This document shows positions 32,749 through 41,868 of a DNA stretch of 64,000 nt, piece after piece. The stretch's first letter is position 1. Each line of letters begins with the position of its first letter. Origin of the DNA: an uncultured Robinsoniella sp. (GTDB lineage: Bacteria; Bacillota; Clostridia; Lachnospirales; Lachnospiraceae); assembly GCA_900539655.1 (NCBI GenBank), contig UQCR01000003.1:1-64000 (forward strand). The letters run 5' to 3'. Below the pieces are notes generated by a model. That model worked only from the letters and a program-made list of their open reading frames with translations, searched no databases and was not told where the DNA came from. The position numbers were made by a program, and so were the translations under genes.

Positions 32749-35388
32749 GTGAAGAAATACGGTGTAAATGAACTGCGTAAAATGTTCCTGGAGTATTTTG
32801 AAAGCAAGGGACATTTAGCAATGAAGAGCTTTTCTCTGGTTCCGCATAATGATAAAAGCTTATTATTGATCAATTCGGGAATGGCTCCATTAAAGCCATA
32901 TTTTACAGGTGCGGAGATTCCGCCCAGGAAAAGAGTGACTACCTGTCAGAAATGTATCCGTACAGGTGATATTGAAAATGTAGGTAAAACAGCGCGTCAT
33001 GGAACGTTTTTTGAAATGCTGGGCAATTTCTCATTTGGAGATTATTTTAAGCATGAGGCGATTACCTGGTCATGGGAATTTCTGACAAAAGTAGTCGGAC
33101 TGGATGAGAACAGATTATATCCTTCTGTTTATCAGGACGATGAAGAAGCATTTGAAATCTGGAATAAAGAAATCGGAATTGCTCCGGAACGAATTTTCCG
33201 TTTTGGAAAGGCTGACAATTATTGGGAGCATGGTGCAGGTCCCTGCGGTCCCTGTTCCGAGATTTATTACGACCGCGGTGAAAAATACGGATGTAACAGC
33301 CCGGATTGTACCGTAGGCTGTGAATGCGACCGCTATATGGAAGTATGGAATAACGTATTTACCCAGTTTGAAAATGATGGGGAAGGCCATTACGAAGAAC
33401 TGCAGCAGAAAAATATAGATACCGGTATGGGTCTGGAAAGACTTGCAGTAGTAGTGCAGGATGTGGATTCCATTTTTGATGTGGATACCATTGCAACCCT
33501 TCGCAATAAAGTATGTGAGCTTGCTCATGTGACATATAAAGAGAGCGAAGAAACCGATGTATCGATCCGTTTAATTACAGACCACATACGTTCAGCAACA
33601 TTTATGATTTCTGACGGTATTATGCCTACAAACGAAGGCAGAGGATATGTTCTACGCCGTCTGATCCGCCGTGGTGCCCGCCATGGACGTTTACTTGGCA
33701 TCCAGGGGAAATTCCTGGCTGATTTAAGTGCAACGGTTATTGCAGAGTCTAAGGACGGTTATCCCGAACTGGATGAAAAGAAAGACTTTATCTTCAAAGT
33801 ACTGACCCAGGAAGAAGATAAATTCAACAAAACAATTGACCAGGGACTTACAATTCTTGCAGGAATGCAGGAAGACATGGAAAAGGCAGGAGAGAAAATC
33901 TTATCAGGCGTAAATGCGTTTACCCTGTATGATACTTATGGATTCCCGCTGGATCTGACAAAAGAGATTCTGGAAGAAAAGGGCTATTCCATTGATGAGG
34001 CGGGCTTTAAGTCAGAAATGGAAGAGCAGAGAAAGAAAGCGCGTGCAGCACGTGAAGTAACCAATTACATGGGTGCAGACGCAACGGTTTATGATGAAAT
34101 AGATCCTTCTGTGACAACAGAATTTGTAGGATATGATAACTTAAGTATTTCTTCAAAGATTACAGTACTTACAACAGATAAAGAAATTGCTGAAGCAATT
34201 TCCGATGGGGAAGTGGGAACAATTTTTGTAGAACAGACTCCTTTCTATGCTACTATGGGTGGACAGGAAGGCGATAAGGGTATCATTAAAACTGCAGATG
34301 CAGAATTTGCAGTAGAAGATACCATCAAGCTGCTGGGCGGTAAGGTTGGACATGTGGGTAAGGTCATAAAAGGCATGTTCAAAGTAAATGATACCGTTAC
34401 TCTGGAAGTGAGTGCAAAGACAAGAACAAATACCTGTAAAAACCACAGTGCTACCCATTTACTGCAAAAGGCATTAAAGACAGTATTAGGAACCCATGTG
34501 GAACAGAAAGGTTCTCTCGTAACACCGGATCGTCTTCGTTTTGACTTTGCACATTTTGCGCCTATGACAGAAGAAGAGATTGCAAAAACAGAAGCGCTTG
34601 TAAATGAAGAAATCCAGGCAGCACTTCCGGTCGTGACGGAAGTTATGAATGTGGAAGAAGCGAAAAAGAGTGGTGCTATGGCACTATTTGGTGAAAAATA
34701 TGCGGATGATGTACGCGTGGTTTCCATGGGTGAATTCTCAAAAGAATTATGCGGTGGTACCCATGTTGGAAATACCGGCATTATTACAACCTTCAAAATT
34801 GTATCGGAATCTGGAATTGCAGCAGGCGTCCGCCGTATTGAAGCATTGACAGGTGACAGCGTATTTGCATATTACAAAGAGATGGAAGAAGAGTTACTGA
34901 AGGCTGCCAAGCTGGTAAAAGCAACTCCCGCTACTTTGTTAGAAAAACTGAACCACATGACAGCAGAAGCAAAAGCTATGCAGAGTGAGATTGATTCTCT
35001 GAAGAGCAAACTTGCAAAAGATGCCCTTGGAGACGTTATGGATCAGGTTGTAGAAGTAAAAGGCGTAAAACTTCTGGCTGCAAAACTGGCAGATGTGGAT
35101 ATGAACGGACTTCGCGACCTTGGTGACCAGCTGAAAGAAAAACTGGGAGAGGGTGTGATCGTTCTGACCTCCGTAACTGACGGTAAAGTAAGCCTTCTTG
35201 CAATGGCTACAGATCAGGCTATGAAACAGGGCGCACATGCAGGCAATCTGATCAAAGGAATTGCAGCCCTTGTTGGCGGTGGCGGCGGTGGCCGTCCGAA
35301 CATGGCTCAGGCAGGTGGAAAGAACCCGGCCGGAGTGGATGATGCAATTGCTAAGGCAAAAGAAGTGCTGGAGAGCCAGGTTCAGTAA
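32749..35388 (+). CDS. alaS: Alanyl-tRNA synthetase
   Basis: An 879-residue class II synthetase that charges tRNA-Ala. The catalytic core begins LRKMFLEYFESKGH with motif-2-type RTGDIENVGKTARHGTFFEM; the editing domain has NHSATHLLQKAL (HxxxH) and LCGGTHVGNTG (Cys/His zinc site); a coiled coil and C-Ala domain with the GGGGGGRPNMAQAGG glycine-rich loop close the protein. The GTG start at 32749 has CAGGAGG 8 nt upstream. No T-box was found in front. Confidence 0.98.
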   Translation: MKKYGVNELRKMFLEYFESKGHLAMKSFSLVPHNDKSLLLINSGMAPLKPYFTGAEIPPRKRVTTCQKCIRTGDIENVGKTARHGTFFEMLGNFSFGDYFKHEAITWSWEFLTKVVGLDENRLYPSVYQDDEEAFEIWNKEIGIAPERIFRFGKADNYWEHGAGPCGPCSEIYYDRGEKYGCNSPDCTVGCECDRYMEVWNNVFTQFENDGEGHYEELQQKNIDTGMGLERLAVVVQDVDSIFDVDTIATLRNKVCELAHVTYKESEETDVSIRLITDHIRSATFMISDGIMPTNEGRGYVLRRLIRRGARHGRLLGIQGKFLADLSATVIAESKDGYPELDEKKDFIFKVLTQEEDKFNKTIDQGLTILAGMQEDMEKAGEKILSGVNAFTLYDTYGFPLDLTKEILEEKGYSIDEAGFKSEMEEQRKKARAAREVTNYMGADATVYDEIDPSVTTEFVGYDNLSISSKITVLTTDKEIAEAISDGEVGTIFVEQTPFYATMGGQEGDKGIIKTADAEFAVEDTIKLLGGKVGHVGKVIKGMFKVNDTVTLEVSAKTRTNTCKNHSATHLLQKALKTVLGTHVEQKGSLVTPDRLRFDFAHFAPMTEEEIAKTEALVNEEIQAALPVVTEVMNVEEAKKSGAMALFGEKYADDVRVVSMGEFSKELCGGTHVGNTGIITTFKIVSESGIAAGVRRIEALTGDSVFAYYKEMEEELLKAAKLVKATPATLLEKLNHMTAEAKAMQSEIDSLKSKLAKDALGDVMDQVVEVKGVKLLAAKLADVDMNGLRDLGDQLKEKLGEGVIVLTSVTDGKVSLLAMATDQAMKQGAHAGNLIKGIAALVGGGGGGRPNMAQAGGKNPAGVDDAIAKAKEVLESQVQ

Positions 35389-35406
35389 AAAAAATTACAA
35401 AATTAG

Positions 35407-35434
35407 TTGACGTATGTAAAAAATATGATATAAT
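35407..35434 (+). promoter_or_regulatory. Promoter of rpsU
   Basis: TTGACG, 16-nt spacer, TATAAT, directly after alaS. Confidence 0.75.
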
Positions 35435-35462
35435 AACTATTAGTGCAATAAAAATACCCGTA

Positions 35463-35490
35463 CAGTTGTATTATGCACAATCTACAACTG
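35463..35490 (+). promoter_or_regulatory. Leader hairpin of rpsU
   Basis: CAGTTGTA pairs with TACAACTG around a 12-nt loop; it ends at the GGAGGGAGG run ahead of the gene. It is a candidate for autoregulation or transcript stability. Confidence 0.4.
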
Positions 35491-35512
35491 GAGGGAGGTT
35501 AGGTGTGAGACT

Positions 35513-35689
35513 ATGTCGAATGTAATCGTAAAAGAGAATGAGACTTTAGATAGCGCTTTACGTCGTTTTAAAAGAAACTGCGCTAAAGCTGGTATCCAGC
35601 AGGAAATTCGTAAAAGAGAACATTACGAAAAACCAAGCGTAAGACGTAAGAAAAAATCTGAAGCTGCTCGTAAACGTAAATTTAATTAA
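35513..35689 (+). CDS. rpsU: 30S ribosomal protein S21
   Basis: A 58-residue ribosomal protein: MSNVIVKENETLDSALRRFK, then RNCAKAGIQQEIRKREHYEKPSVRR in the family-conserved arrangement and a Lys/Arg-rich end. S21 binds near the 3' end of 16S rRNA and assists initiation. AGGTG lies 7 nt upstream of the ATG, after a larger GGAGGGAGG run. It is monocistronic between its promoter and a terminator. Confidence 0.97.
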   Translation: MSNVIVKENETLDSALRRFKRNCAKAGIQQEIRKREHYEKPSVRRKKKSEAARKRKFN

Positions 35690-35700
35690 TTTGTGCAGTT

Positions 35701-35742
35701 AAAATCCTTGGCCATAGTTTATATTATGGTCAAGGATTTTTT
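35701..35742 (+). terminator. Terminator of rpsU
   Basis: AAAATCCTTGGCCATA pairs with TATGGTCAAGGATTTT (one mismatch), then a T-run. Confidence 0.92.
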
Positions 35743-35752
35743 AGAGGGAAAA

Positions 35753-35820
35753 TTTGAAAGGAAATCCCTTTCATCTACTAATTTGGAATGGCACAAGGCA
35801 GCTTGCGCTATTCAGGGGTA
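35753..35820 (+). repeat. Family A two-hairpin repeat, copy A2 (before cls)
   Basis: TTTGAAAGGAAATCCCTTTCA gives the first stem (TGAAAG/CTTTCA); GGAATGGC...GCTATTC the second; CAGGGG ends it 8 nt before the cls ATG and acts as its ribosome binding site. Confidence 0.7.
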
Positions 35821-35825
35821 AAATT

Positions 35826-37361
35826 ATGAAAAAAATACTTAAGCTTGTTTTTAGCAGGCTGTTCTATGTAGGCGTTGCTATTGTTTTTCAAGTCTTTTGG
35901 ATCGTAGTTATGGCATATCGCCTGGAACGGATGTTTCCGGTAATGTCTGTATTTATTACAATCGCTTGTATAGCAGCAGTGCTGTGGATTGTGAATAAAC
36001 GAATGAATCCGTCTTATAAACTGGCATGGACCATGCTGATTTTGTCGGTTCCTATTTTTGGAGCCGTTATTTACCTGATTTTTGGAAAGTCCAGGCTGGC
36101 AAGCGAAACCCAGAAGAAATTTGACAAAGAGGCAAAAAAAACAGATGTAGTCCTTCGAGAGGACAGGCAGGTAAGGGAAAATTTAAATGAGCTGGATTAC
36201 CACATGGATAATCAGTCCAGATATATCAGGGACTATGCCGGGTTTCCGGTGTACCAAAATACAGATACAGAATATTTCCCTATTGGGGAAGCATTGTATA
36301 AAAGCCTGATACAGGAGCTGGAACAGGCAAAACATTTTATCTTTATGGAATACTTTATTATTGATAAAGGGATGATGTGGGAATCTGTACTGGAGATCCT
36401 GGAGAAAAAGGTGGCTGAAGGAGTAGATGTACGTCTGATTTATGATGACATGGGGTGCGTTAATACGCTGCCGGCACAGTTTTACAAGCAGCTTCAGGCA
36501 AAAGGAATTAAATGTGCAGCCTTCAATCCTTTCCGCCCTATTGTATCCGTAATTCTCAATAACCGTGACCACAGGAAAATCACGGTCATAGACGGGCACA
36601 CCAGTTTTACGGGTGGAATTAACCTGGCAGATGAGTATATAAACCGCAAGAAGCGTTTTGGACACTGGAAAGATACCGGTGTTATGTTAAAAGGTGAAGC
36701 GGTCAGGAACTTTACGGTAATGTTTATTCAGATGTGGAATGTAATTACCGGAATGGAAGATAAATTAGAAGATTATATGCCTCACGTTTATCATAAAGAA
36801 TCTTTTAAAGGAGAGGGATTTGTCCAGCCATACGCAGATACCCCCCTGGATAATGAAATCGTGGGAGAGAATGTTTACATAAATGCAATTACAAAGGCAA
36901 AGCGTTATGTCTATATCTTTACGCCTTACCTGATTATAGACAATGAGATGATGACGGCGCTGTGCCTGGCAGCGAAAAACGGAGTGGATGTAAGAATTGT
37001 AACGCCCGGCATACCGGATAAAAAGATGGTATTTTTACTGACTCAGTCCTACTATGCACAGCTTCTGGAAGCAGGTGTGAAGATCTATGAGTATCAGCCG
37101 GGATTTATTCATGCCAAATCTTTTGTATGCGACGATGAACTGGCAATTGTGGGTACCATTAATATGGATTATAGAAGCCTGTATCTGCATTTTGAATGTG
37201 CTGTGTGGATGTATCGGACCAAAGCGGTGATGCAGGTGAAGAAAGATGTTTTTGATACCATAGAAGTAAGCACCAGGATAACGGAAGAATTCTGCAGGGA
37301 TCGTAATATTTTAATCCGTGGAGTACAGAATTTATTACGTTTATTTGCTCCATTATTATAA
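35826..37361 (+). CDS. cls: Cardiolipin synthase
   Basis: A 511-residue membrane enzyme of the phospholipase D superfamily that condenses two phosphatidylglycerol molecules. Two N-terminal membrane helices (about residues 10-30 and 35-80 region) are followed by the two HKD motifs HRKITVIDG (near 249) and HAKSFVCDD (near 428). The start is ATG 35826, placed behind the AGGGG of repeat A2; a frame extension to 35754 only translates the repeat. It stands alone; no clear terminator follows, only an AT-rich stretch. Confidence 0.94.
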   Translation: MKKILKLVFSRLFYVGVAIVFQVFWIVVMAYRLERMFPVMSVFITIACIAAVLWIVNKRMNPSYKLAWTMLILSVPIFGAVIYLIFGKSRLASETQKKFDKEAKKTDVVLREDRQVRENLNELDYHMDNQSRYIRDYAGFPVYQNTDTEYFPIGEALYKSLIQELEQAKHFIFMEYFIIDKGMMWESVLEILEKKVAEGVDVRLIYDDMGCVNTLPAQFYKQLQAKGIKCAAFNPFRPIVSVILNNRDHRKITVIDGHTSFTGGINLADEYINRKKRFGHWKDTGVMLKGEAVRNFTVMFIQMWNVITGMEDKLEDYMPHVYHKESFKGEGFVQPYADTPLDNEIVGENVYINAITKAKRYVYIFTPYLIIDNEMMTALCLAAKNGVDVRIVTPGIPDKKMVFLLTQSYYAQLLEAGVKIYEYQPGFIHAKSFVCDDELAIVGTINMDYRSLYLHFECAVWMYRTKAVMQVKKDVFDTIEVSTRITEEFCRDRNILIRGVQNLLRLFAPLL

Positions 37362-37562
37362 AAATTTTATATTATTAATTTTTTTTTAATTTTCTCTAAG
37401 TTTTCCTAAAGTGTATAGTATATTTAAAAAAAGTATGATAAGATAAGTGCTAATTAGAGTGTATACAGGCTTTAGAGCGTATACTGACTCTGGATCATAT
37501 TTGGACAAGCCAGTATTATTTGTCTGAAATATTAGAAAATAGGAGCGAGGAGGAGTGAATAT

Positions 37563-38153
37563 ATGCCTTGGAATTTTCCGGTTATCGGAACAGACATTTA
37601 TCATATCGTACAGTGGTTTTTTATATATAGTATATTAGGCTGGGTTGTAGAATCCATTTATATGTCATTTTGTGAAAAGAAATGGGTTAACCGCGGATTT
37701 ATATTTGGACCGATCTGTCCGATTTATGGTTTTGGAGCTGTGGCTGCTTATTTTATATTAGAGCCATTAGCAGGTAATTACGTAGTACTGTTTATTGCGG
37801 GAAGCCTTTTGGCAACTGGCTGGGAATGGTTTGTTGCAAAAGTAATGTTACATATTTTTGGAGAAGTCTGGTGGGATTACTCTAATAAACCTTTTAACTA
37901 TAAAGGGATTTTGTGTCTGGAAAGTTCAATTGCATGGGGCTTTTACACCATTATATTATTTACCTTCCTGCATAAGGGAGTTATGATGATGGCGGACAGC
38001 TACAGCTATAAAGTGGGCTGTGTGGCAGCCGGAATCTTAATGGTTTACTACATGGTTGATTTTACAATCCATCTGTGCAAAGCGAAATTCCCGTCAGTGC
38101 CAAGACGTGCCAGAGCATTTCGGGACAGCCTTGTAAACTTTTATAGGGGTTGA
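37563..38153 (+). CDS. CmpB-type putative ABC-transporter membrane protein (PF06541-like)
   Basis: A 196-residue membrane protein with about five hydrophobic segments and the family pattern FFIYSILGWVVESIYMS, NRGFIFGPICPIYGFGAV, GEVWWDYSNKPFN and ESSIAWGFYTI. Members are annotated as putative ABC-transporter type IV, but no ATPase is adjacent and the role is unsettled. A GAGGAGGAG site precedes the ATG. A paralog lies at 58415-59392. It lies 201 nt after cls. Confidence 0.8.
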   Translation: MPWNFPVIGTDIYHIVQWFFIYSILGWVVESIYMSFCEKKWVNRGFIFGPICPIYGFGAVAAYFILEPLAGNYVVLFIAGSLLATGWEWFVAKVMLHIFGEVWWDYSNKPFNYKGILCLESSIAWGFYTIILFTFLHKGVMMMADSYSYKVGCVAAGILMVYYMVDFTIHLCKAKFPSVPRRARAFRDSLVNFYRG

Positions 38154-38182
38154 TTTTTAGAAAACTGAATAAAAGAAGCATA

Positions 38183-38233
38183 AACCGCTTTCAAATCGCT
38201 TATATTTAGGTATAGAATGATTTGGGAGCGGTT
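38183..38233 (+). promoter_or_regulatory. 15-bp hairpin covering the ribosome binding site of the next gene
   Basis: AACCGCTTTCAAATC (38183-38197) pairs over its full length with GATTTGGGAGCGGTT (38219-38233), with two G-T pairs. The 3' arm contains the GGGAGCGG ribosome binding site 7-10 nt ahead of the ATG at 38240. A short ATTTTTA run follows, so it could also act as a terminator for the upstream gene. Confidence 0.6.
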
Positions 38234-38239
38234 ATTTTT

Positions 38240-39415
38240 ATGAAGAGATGGTTAGCATTATTTATGGCTGTCATTCTGCTATTTCAAAATGTTGCAGTTG
38301 TAAAAGCAGAAGAAGAGACAGCATCAGATGCTGCGGTGACGATTGAAGCGCCCTCCGCAGTTTTAATGGAAGCTTCTACGGGAACGATACTCTATGAAAA
38401 AGATGCACATCAGAAATTAAACCCGGCAAGTGTTACGAAGATTATGACATTGCTGCTGATTTTTGAGGCATTAGATGCAGGCAAGATTAAAATGGACGAG
38501 GAAGTAGTCACCAGCGCCCATGCAAAATCCATGGGAGGATCCCAGGTTTATCTGGAAGAGGGAGAGAAACAGACGGTTGAGACATTGATCAAATGTATTG
38601 TAATTGCATCCGGCAATGACGCAGCTGTAACAATGGCTGAGAGAATTTCCGGCAGTGAAGAAGAATTTGTCCGTCAAATGAACCAAAGAGCAAAAGAACT
38701 GGGAATGAATGACACAAATTTTATCGACTGTTGCGGGCTGACCGATTCACCGGATCATTATACTTCGGCATATGATGTAGCGGTGATGTCCCGGGAACTG
38801 GTTACCAATTATCCCAAGATCTATGAATACTCTACTATATGGATGGAAAATATCACCCATGTAACAAATAAAGGCTCTTCAGAATTTGGACTGACTAATA
38901 CGAACAAACTTCTGCGCAGCTATGATGGCTGCATGGGACTGAAAACCGGAAGCACCAGTACGGCAAAGTATTGTCTGTCTGCTACGGCAATCCGTAATGA
39001 TATTGAATTGATCAGCGTAATTCTCAAAGCTCCGGATACGAAAACCAGATTTAACAATGCGGCAACGCTTTTGAACTATGGATTTGGAAAGTGTGCTCTG
39101 TACATAGACAAGAATGAAGATAAACTTCCGATGCTCACCGTGAAAAAAGGTGTGGAAGATCAGGCGGGCTGTACCTATGAAGGTGAATTCCGCTATCTGG
39201 ATACAAAAGGGCAGGATTTATCCAAGATAAGTAAAGAGGTAAAAATGGGGGAAGAAATTACAGCGCCGGTAAAAAAAGGTGATGTAGCAGGAAAAGCGGT
39301 CTATTCAATTAATGGAAAAGAAATAGGCAGTGTCAATATTCTGTTTGACCGGGATATTGAAGAAGCAGGATTTTTGGATTGTCTGAAAGAAGCCTGGGAA
39401 GAATATTGTTTCTAG
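38240..39415 (+). CDS. D-alanyl-D-alanine carboxypeptidase (DacF/PBP5-like), first of a second pair
   Basis: A 391-residue penicillin-binding protein with a signal peptide (residues 1-23, ending VVKAEEE). SxxK is PASVTKIMTLL, SxN is IASGNDAAVTMAE, and KTG is GLKTGSTSTAKYC. A C-terminal beta domain and a last hydrophobic stretch (DIEEAGFLDCLKEAW) could bind the membrane. It removes the terminal D-Ala of the peptidoglycan pentapeptide. Start 38240 is chosen over the in-frame TTG 38222, which lies inside the hairpin. It is followed by a terminator. Confidence 0.93.
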   Translation: MKRWLALFMAVILLFQNVAVVKAEEETASDAAVTIEAPSAVLMEASTGTILYEKDAHQKLNPASVTKIMTLLLIFEALDAGKIKMDEEVVTSAHAKSMGGSQVYLEEGEKQTVETLIKCIVIASGNDAAVTMAERISGSEEEFVRQMNQRAKELGMNDTNFIDCCGLTDSPDHYTSAYDVAVMSRELVTNYPKIYEYSTIWMENITHVTNKGSSEFGLTNTNKLLRSYDGCMGLKTGSTSTAKYCLSATAIRNDIELISVILKAPDTKTRFNNAATLLNYGFGKCALYIDKNEDKLPMLTVKKGVEDQAGCTYEGEFRYLDTKGQDLSKISKEVKMGEEITAPVKKGDVAGKAVYSINGKEIGSVNILFDRDIEEAGFLDCLKEAWEEYCF

Positions 39416-39441
39416 AAGATTATCTGCATAAGGTGCATAAG

Positions 39442-39466
39442 GAGCCTCGAAAGGGGCTCTTTTCAT
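39442..39466 (+). terminator. Terminator after the D,D-carboxypeptidase gene
   Basis: GAGCCTC, loop GAAA, GGGGCTC, then TTTTCATTTT. Confidence 0.88.
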
Positions 39467-39545
39467 TTTGGGAAAATTATGATATACTTTTGAGAACCTA
39501 TCTGTATAGAAAAGGTTTTTAGAAGATGAAATATATGGAGAATCA

Positions 39546-40349
39546 ATGAAAAAATTTAAAATAACTACGTATAAAATTAAAACGGAACAAAAAAATAATG
39601 CTCCCAGTCGGCCTGTGCGTATAGCCGTGCTGGCGGATCTGCACTGTACGGTTTACGGGCAAAATAACAGCCGGCTGATACAGGCGGTATATAAAATAAA
39701 TCCGGATATGGTTATGGTAGTGGGTGATATGCTGGTTTCCAAGCCGGATAGGCCCACGGATATGGAGTCTACGCTGTATCTCTTAAAAGCACTGACTAAA
39801 AAGTACCCGGTCTATTACAGCAATGGAAACCATGAGTACCGCATGAAAATATATCCTCAGATATATGGGGATGTATATGAGCGCTTTCAAAAGGAGATCC
39901 GCTCAATGGGAGTGGTTTTGCTGGAAAATGAAAGATGTCTGTCCCAGGTGGCGGGAATGAAAATGATTATCCACGGATATGAACTGGATAAACGGTTTTT
40001 TAAGCGTTTTTCCAGAGAAAAGCTGCGTGTAGAGGAAATGAATCAGGCTCTTGGCAGACCGGAGGAAAGAGGATATCACATTTTGCTGGCGCATAATCCG
40101 GTATTTTTTAAAACTTATGCAGGGTGGGGAGCTGATTTGACTTTAGCGGGGCATCTCCATGGAGGGATGATACGATTGCCGATTCTGGGTGGTGTTATCA
40201 GTCCTCAGGTACAATTGTTTCCAAAGTATGATAAAGGGCTTTTTCATATAGGAAGACACAAGTTAGTGGTAAGTGCCGGGCTTGGTAGCCATTCCATTAA
40301 ACTGCGGTTTCTAAATCCAACGGAACTGGTTGTTTTGGAATTACAGTAA
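39546..40349 (+). CDS. Metallophosphoesterase (YkuE-like)
   Basis: A 267-residue calcineurin-type phosphoesterase with the dimetal motifs AVLADLHCT, VVGDMLV, SNGNHEYR, LLAHNPVFF and LAGHLHGGMIR in order. The family acts on phosphodiesters or phosphate esters; YkuE-like members act at the cell surface, but here no clear signal peptide or Tat motif is present, so a cytoplasmic site is possible. GGAG lies 6 nt before the ATG. It is followed by scpA after a gap of 87 nt. Confidence 0.87.
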   Translation: MKKFKITTYKIKTEQKNNAPSRPVRIAVLADLHCTVYGQNNSRLIQAVYKINPDMVMVVGDMLVSKPDRPTDMESTLYLLKALTKKYPVYYSNGNHEYRMKIYPQIYGDVYERFQKEIRSMGVVLLENERCLSQVAGMKMIIHGYELDKRFFKRFSREKLRVEEMNQALGRPEERGYHILLAHNPVFFKTYAGWGADLTLAGHLHGGMIRLPILGGVISPQVQLFPKYDKGLFHIGRHKLVVSAGLGSHSIKLRFLNPTELVVLELQ

Positions 40350-40436
40350 ATTACTTGCAAATATGAAAAAAACTTAGTACAATAAAGAATATGCGTTTAA
40401 CGCCAGACATTTTAGTAAAAGAAGGCAGGAAATATT

Positions 40437-41189
40437 ATGGGAATTCCCGTCAAACTGGAGGCATTTGAAGGTCCGCTGGATCTGCTCTTGCATTTGATTG
40501 ATAAAAATAAAGTTAGTATTTATGATATTCCCATTGTGGAAATCACCAGACAGTATCTGGAATATATACAGGAAATGGAACGGCAGGATTTAGGCGTCAT
40601 GAGCGAGTTCTTGGTCATGGCGGCTACCCTGATCGATATTAAGTCCAAGATGCTTCTGCCAAAAGAGATAAATGAAGATGGGGAAGAAGAAGATCCCCGC
40701 CAGGAACTGGTAGAGCAGCTGCTCCAGTACAAATTGTTTAAATACATGTCCTATGAATTGCGCGACCGGCAGGAAGATGCACAGTTATTCTTATACAAGC
40801 AGCCAACCGTGCCGGAAGAAGTAGAGGAATACCGTCAGCCTGTCCATCTGGAAGAGCTTCTCTCCGGTGTTACACTGGCTAAGCTCAACGCAATTTTTAA
40901 AGCGGTAATGAAGCGGCAGGAAAACAGGATTGACCCTATAAGGAGTACCTTTGGAAATCTGGAAAAAGAAGAAGTAAGCCTGGATGATAAAATGGACTTT
41001 GTGGAGCAGTATGTAATGACCAGAAAAACCTGCAGATTCCGTGACCTGTTGGTATTGCAGACCAGTAAGATGCATGTCATTGTTGCGTTTCTTGCCATAC
41101 TGGAATTGATGAAAGTGGGCAAGATTAATATTATGCAGCAGAATATCTTTGATGATATTTACATAACGGCAAATTTAGAGACTGCCTGA
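40437..41189 (+). CDS. scpA: Segregation and condensation protein A
   Basis: A 250-residue kleisin. ScpA bridges SMC heads and binds ScpB in chromosome condensation. It has the N-terminal conserved start VKLEAFEGPLDLLLHLIDKNKVSIYDIPI, a charged central helix region and a C-terminal winged-helix part ending FLAILELMKVGKINIMQQNIFDDI. The GGCAGGAAATATT leader is a weak site. The stop TGA lies in repeat B5. scpB follows. Confidence 0.96.
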   Translation: MGIPVKLEAFEGPLDLLLHLIDKNKVSIYDIPIVEITRQYLEYIQEMERQDLGVMSEFLVMAATLIDIKSKMLLPKEINEDGEEEDPRQELVEQLLQYKLFKYMSYELRDRQEDAQLFLYKQPTVPEEVEEYRQPVHLEELLSGVTLAKLNAIFKAVMKRQENRIDPIRSTFGNLEKEEVSLDDKMDFVEQYVMTRKTCRFRDLLVLQTSKMHVIVAFLAILELMKVGKINIMQQNIFDDIYITANLETA

Positions 41190-41236
41190 AAATTGCTTTG
41201 ACCAGCTATGCGTCACATTAATTTGGGTAAACAGGC
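41184..41236 (+). repeat. Family B repeat, copy B5 (scpA-scpB gap)
   Basis: GCCTG...CAGGC bound a segment with TGAAAATTGCTTT and CAGCTATGCGTCACA, the same sequence (opposite strand) as in B1 and B6. The scpA stop codon is the first TGA of the repeat. Confidence 0.6.
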
Positions 41237-41278
41237 TTGTAAAATACGGTGAAGTCAGAGGAAAAGCGAGGAATACAA

Positions 41279-41848
41279 GTGGATTTAAAGAAGACAGAAG
41301 CTGCAATTGAAGCGATTCTTTTTACCATGGGAGAATCCGTGGAAGTGGACAAGATTGCGAAAGCAGTAGAACAGGATACCGAAACGACGAAAAAGATCAT
41401 ACATAATATGATGGACCGCTATCAGACGGAAGACCGGGGAATTCAGATCATTGAACTGGAGAATGCATTTCAGATGTGTACCAAGAGGGATATGTATGAG
41501 TATCTGATCCGGATAGCAAAGCAGCCCAAAAAAATGGTTTTAACGGATGTTGCGCTGGAAACCTTGTCCATAATAGCATATAAACAGCCGATCACAAAAA
41601 TGGAAATCGAAAAAATACGTGGTGTAAAGAGTGACCACGCAGTGAACAAGCTGATCGAATATAATCTGGTAAAAGAGCTGGGACGGCTGGATGCACCGGG
41701 ACGCCCGCTTTTATTTGGAACAACAGAAGAATTCTTAAGGAATTTTGGGGTACACTCTTTAGAAGACCTGCCAACTGTAAATCCAGTACAGCTGGAGGAT
41801 TTTAAGGCAGAAGCTGAAGAAGAGATTCAATTAAAGCTGAATATTTAG
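41279..41848 (+). CDS. scpB: Segregation and condensation protein B
   Basis: A 189-residue winged-helix dimer protein, partner of ScpA in the SMC complex. Conserved regions: AAIEAILFTMGESVEVDKIAKA, MVLTDVALETLSIIAYKQPITKMEIEKIRGVKSDHAV and GRLDAPGRPLLFGTTEEFL. The start is GTG 41279 with GAGG 7 nt upstream; an in-frame GTG at 41249 would extend it by ten residues but lacks a site. The stop TAG is followed by AGCGTG, i.e. the border of a truncated family B repeat. Confidence 0.95.
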   Translation: MDLKKTEAAIEAILFTMGESVEVDKIAKAVEQDTETTKKIIHNMMDRYQTEDRGIQIIELENAFQMCTKRDMYEYLIRIAKQPKKMVLTDVALETLSIIAYKQPITKMEIEKIRGVKSDHAVNKLIEYNLVKELGRLDAPGRPLLFGTTEEFLRNFGVHSLEDLPTVNPVQLEDFKAEAEEEIQLKLNI

Positions 41849-41868
41849 AGCGTGATGGGAGAGTTTTT

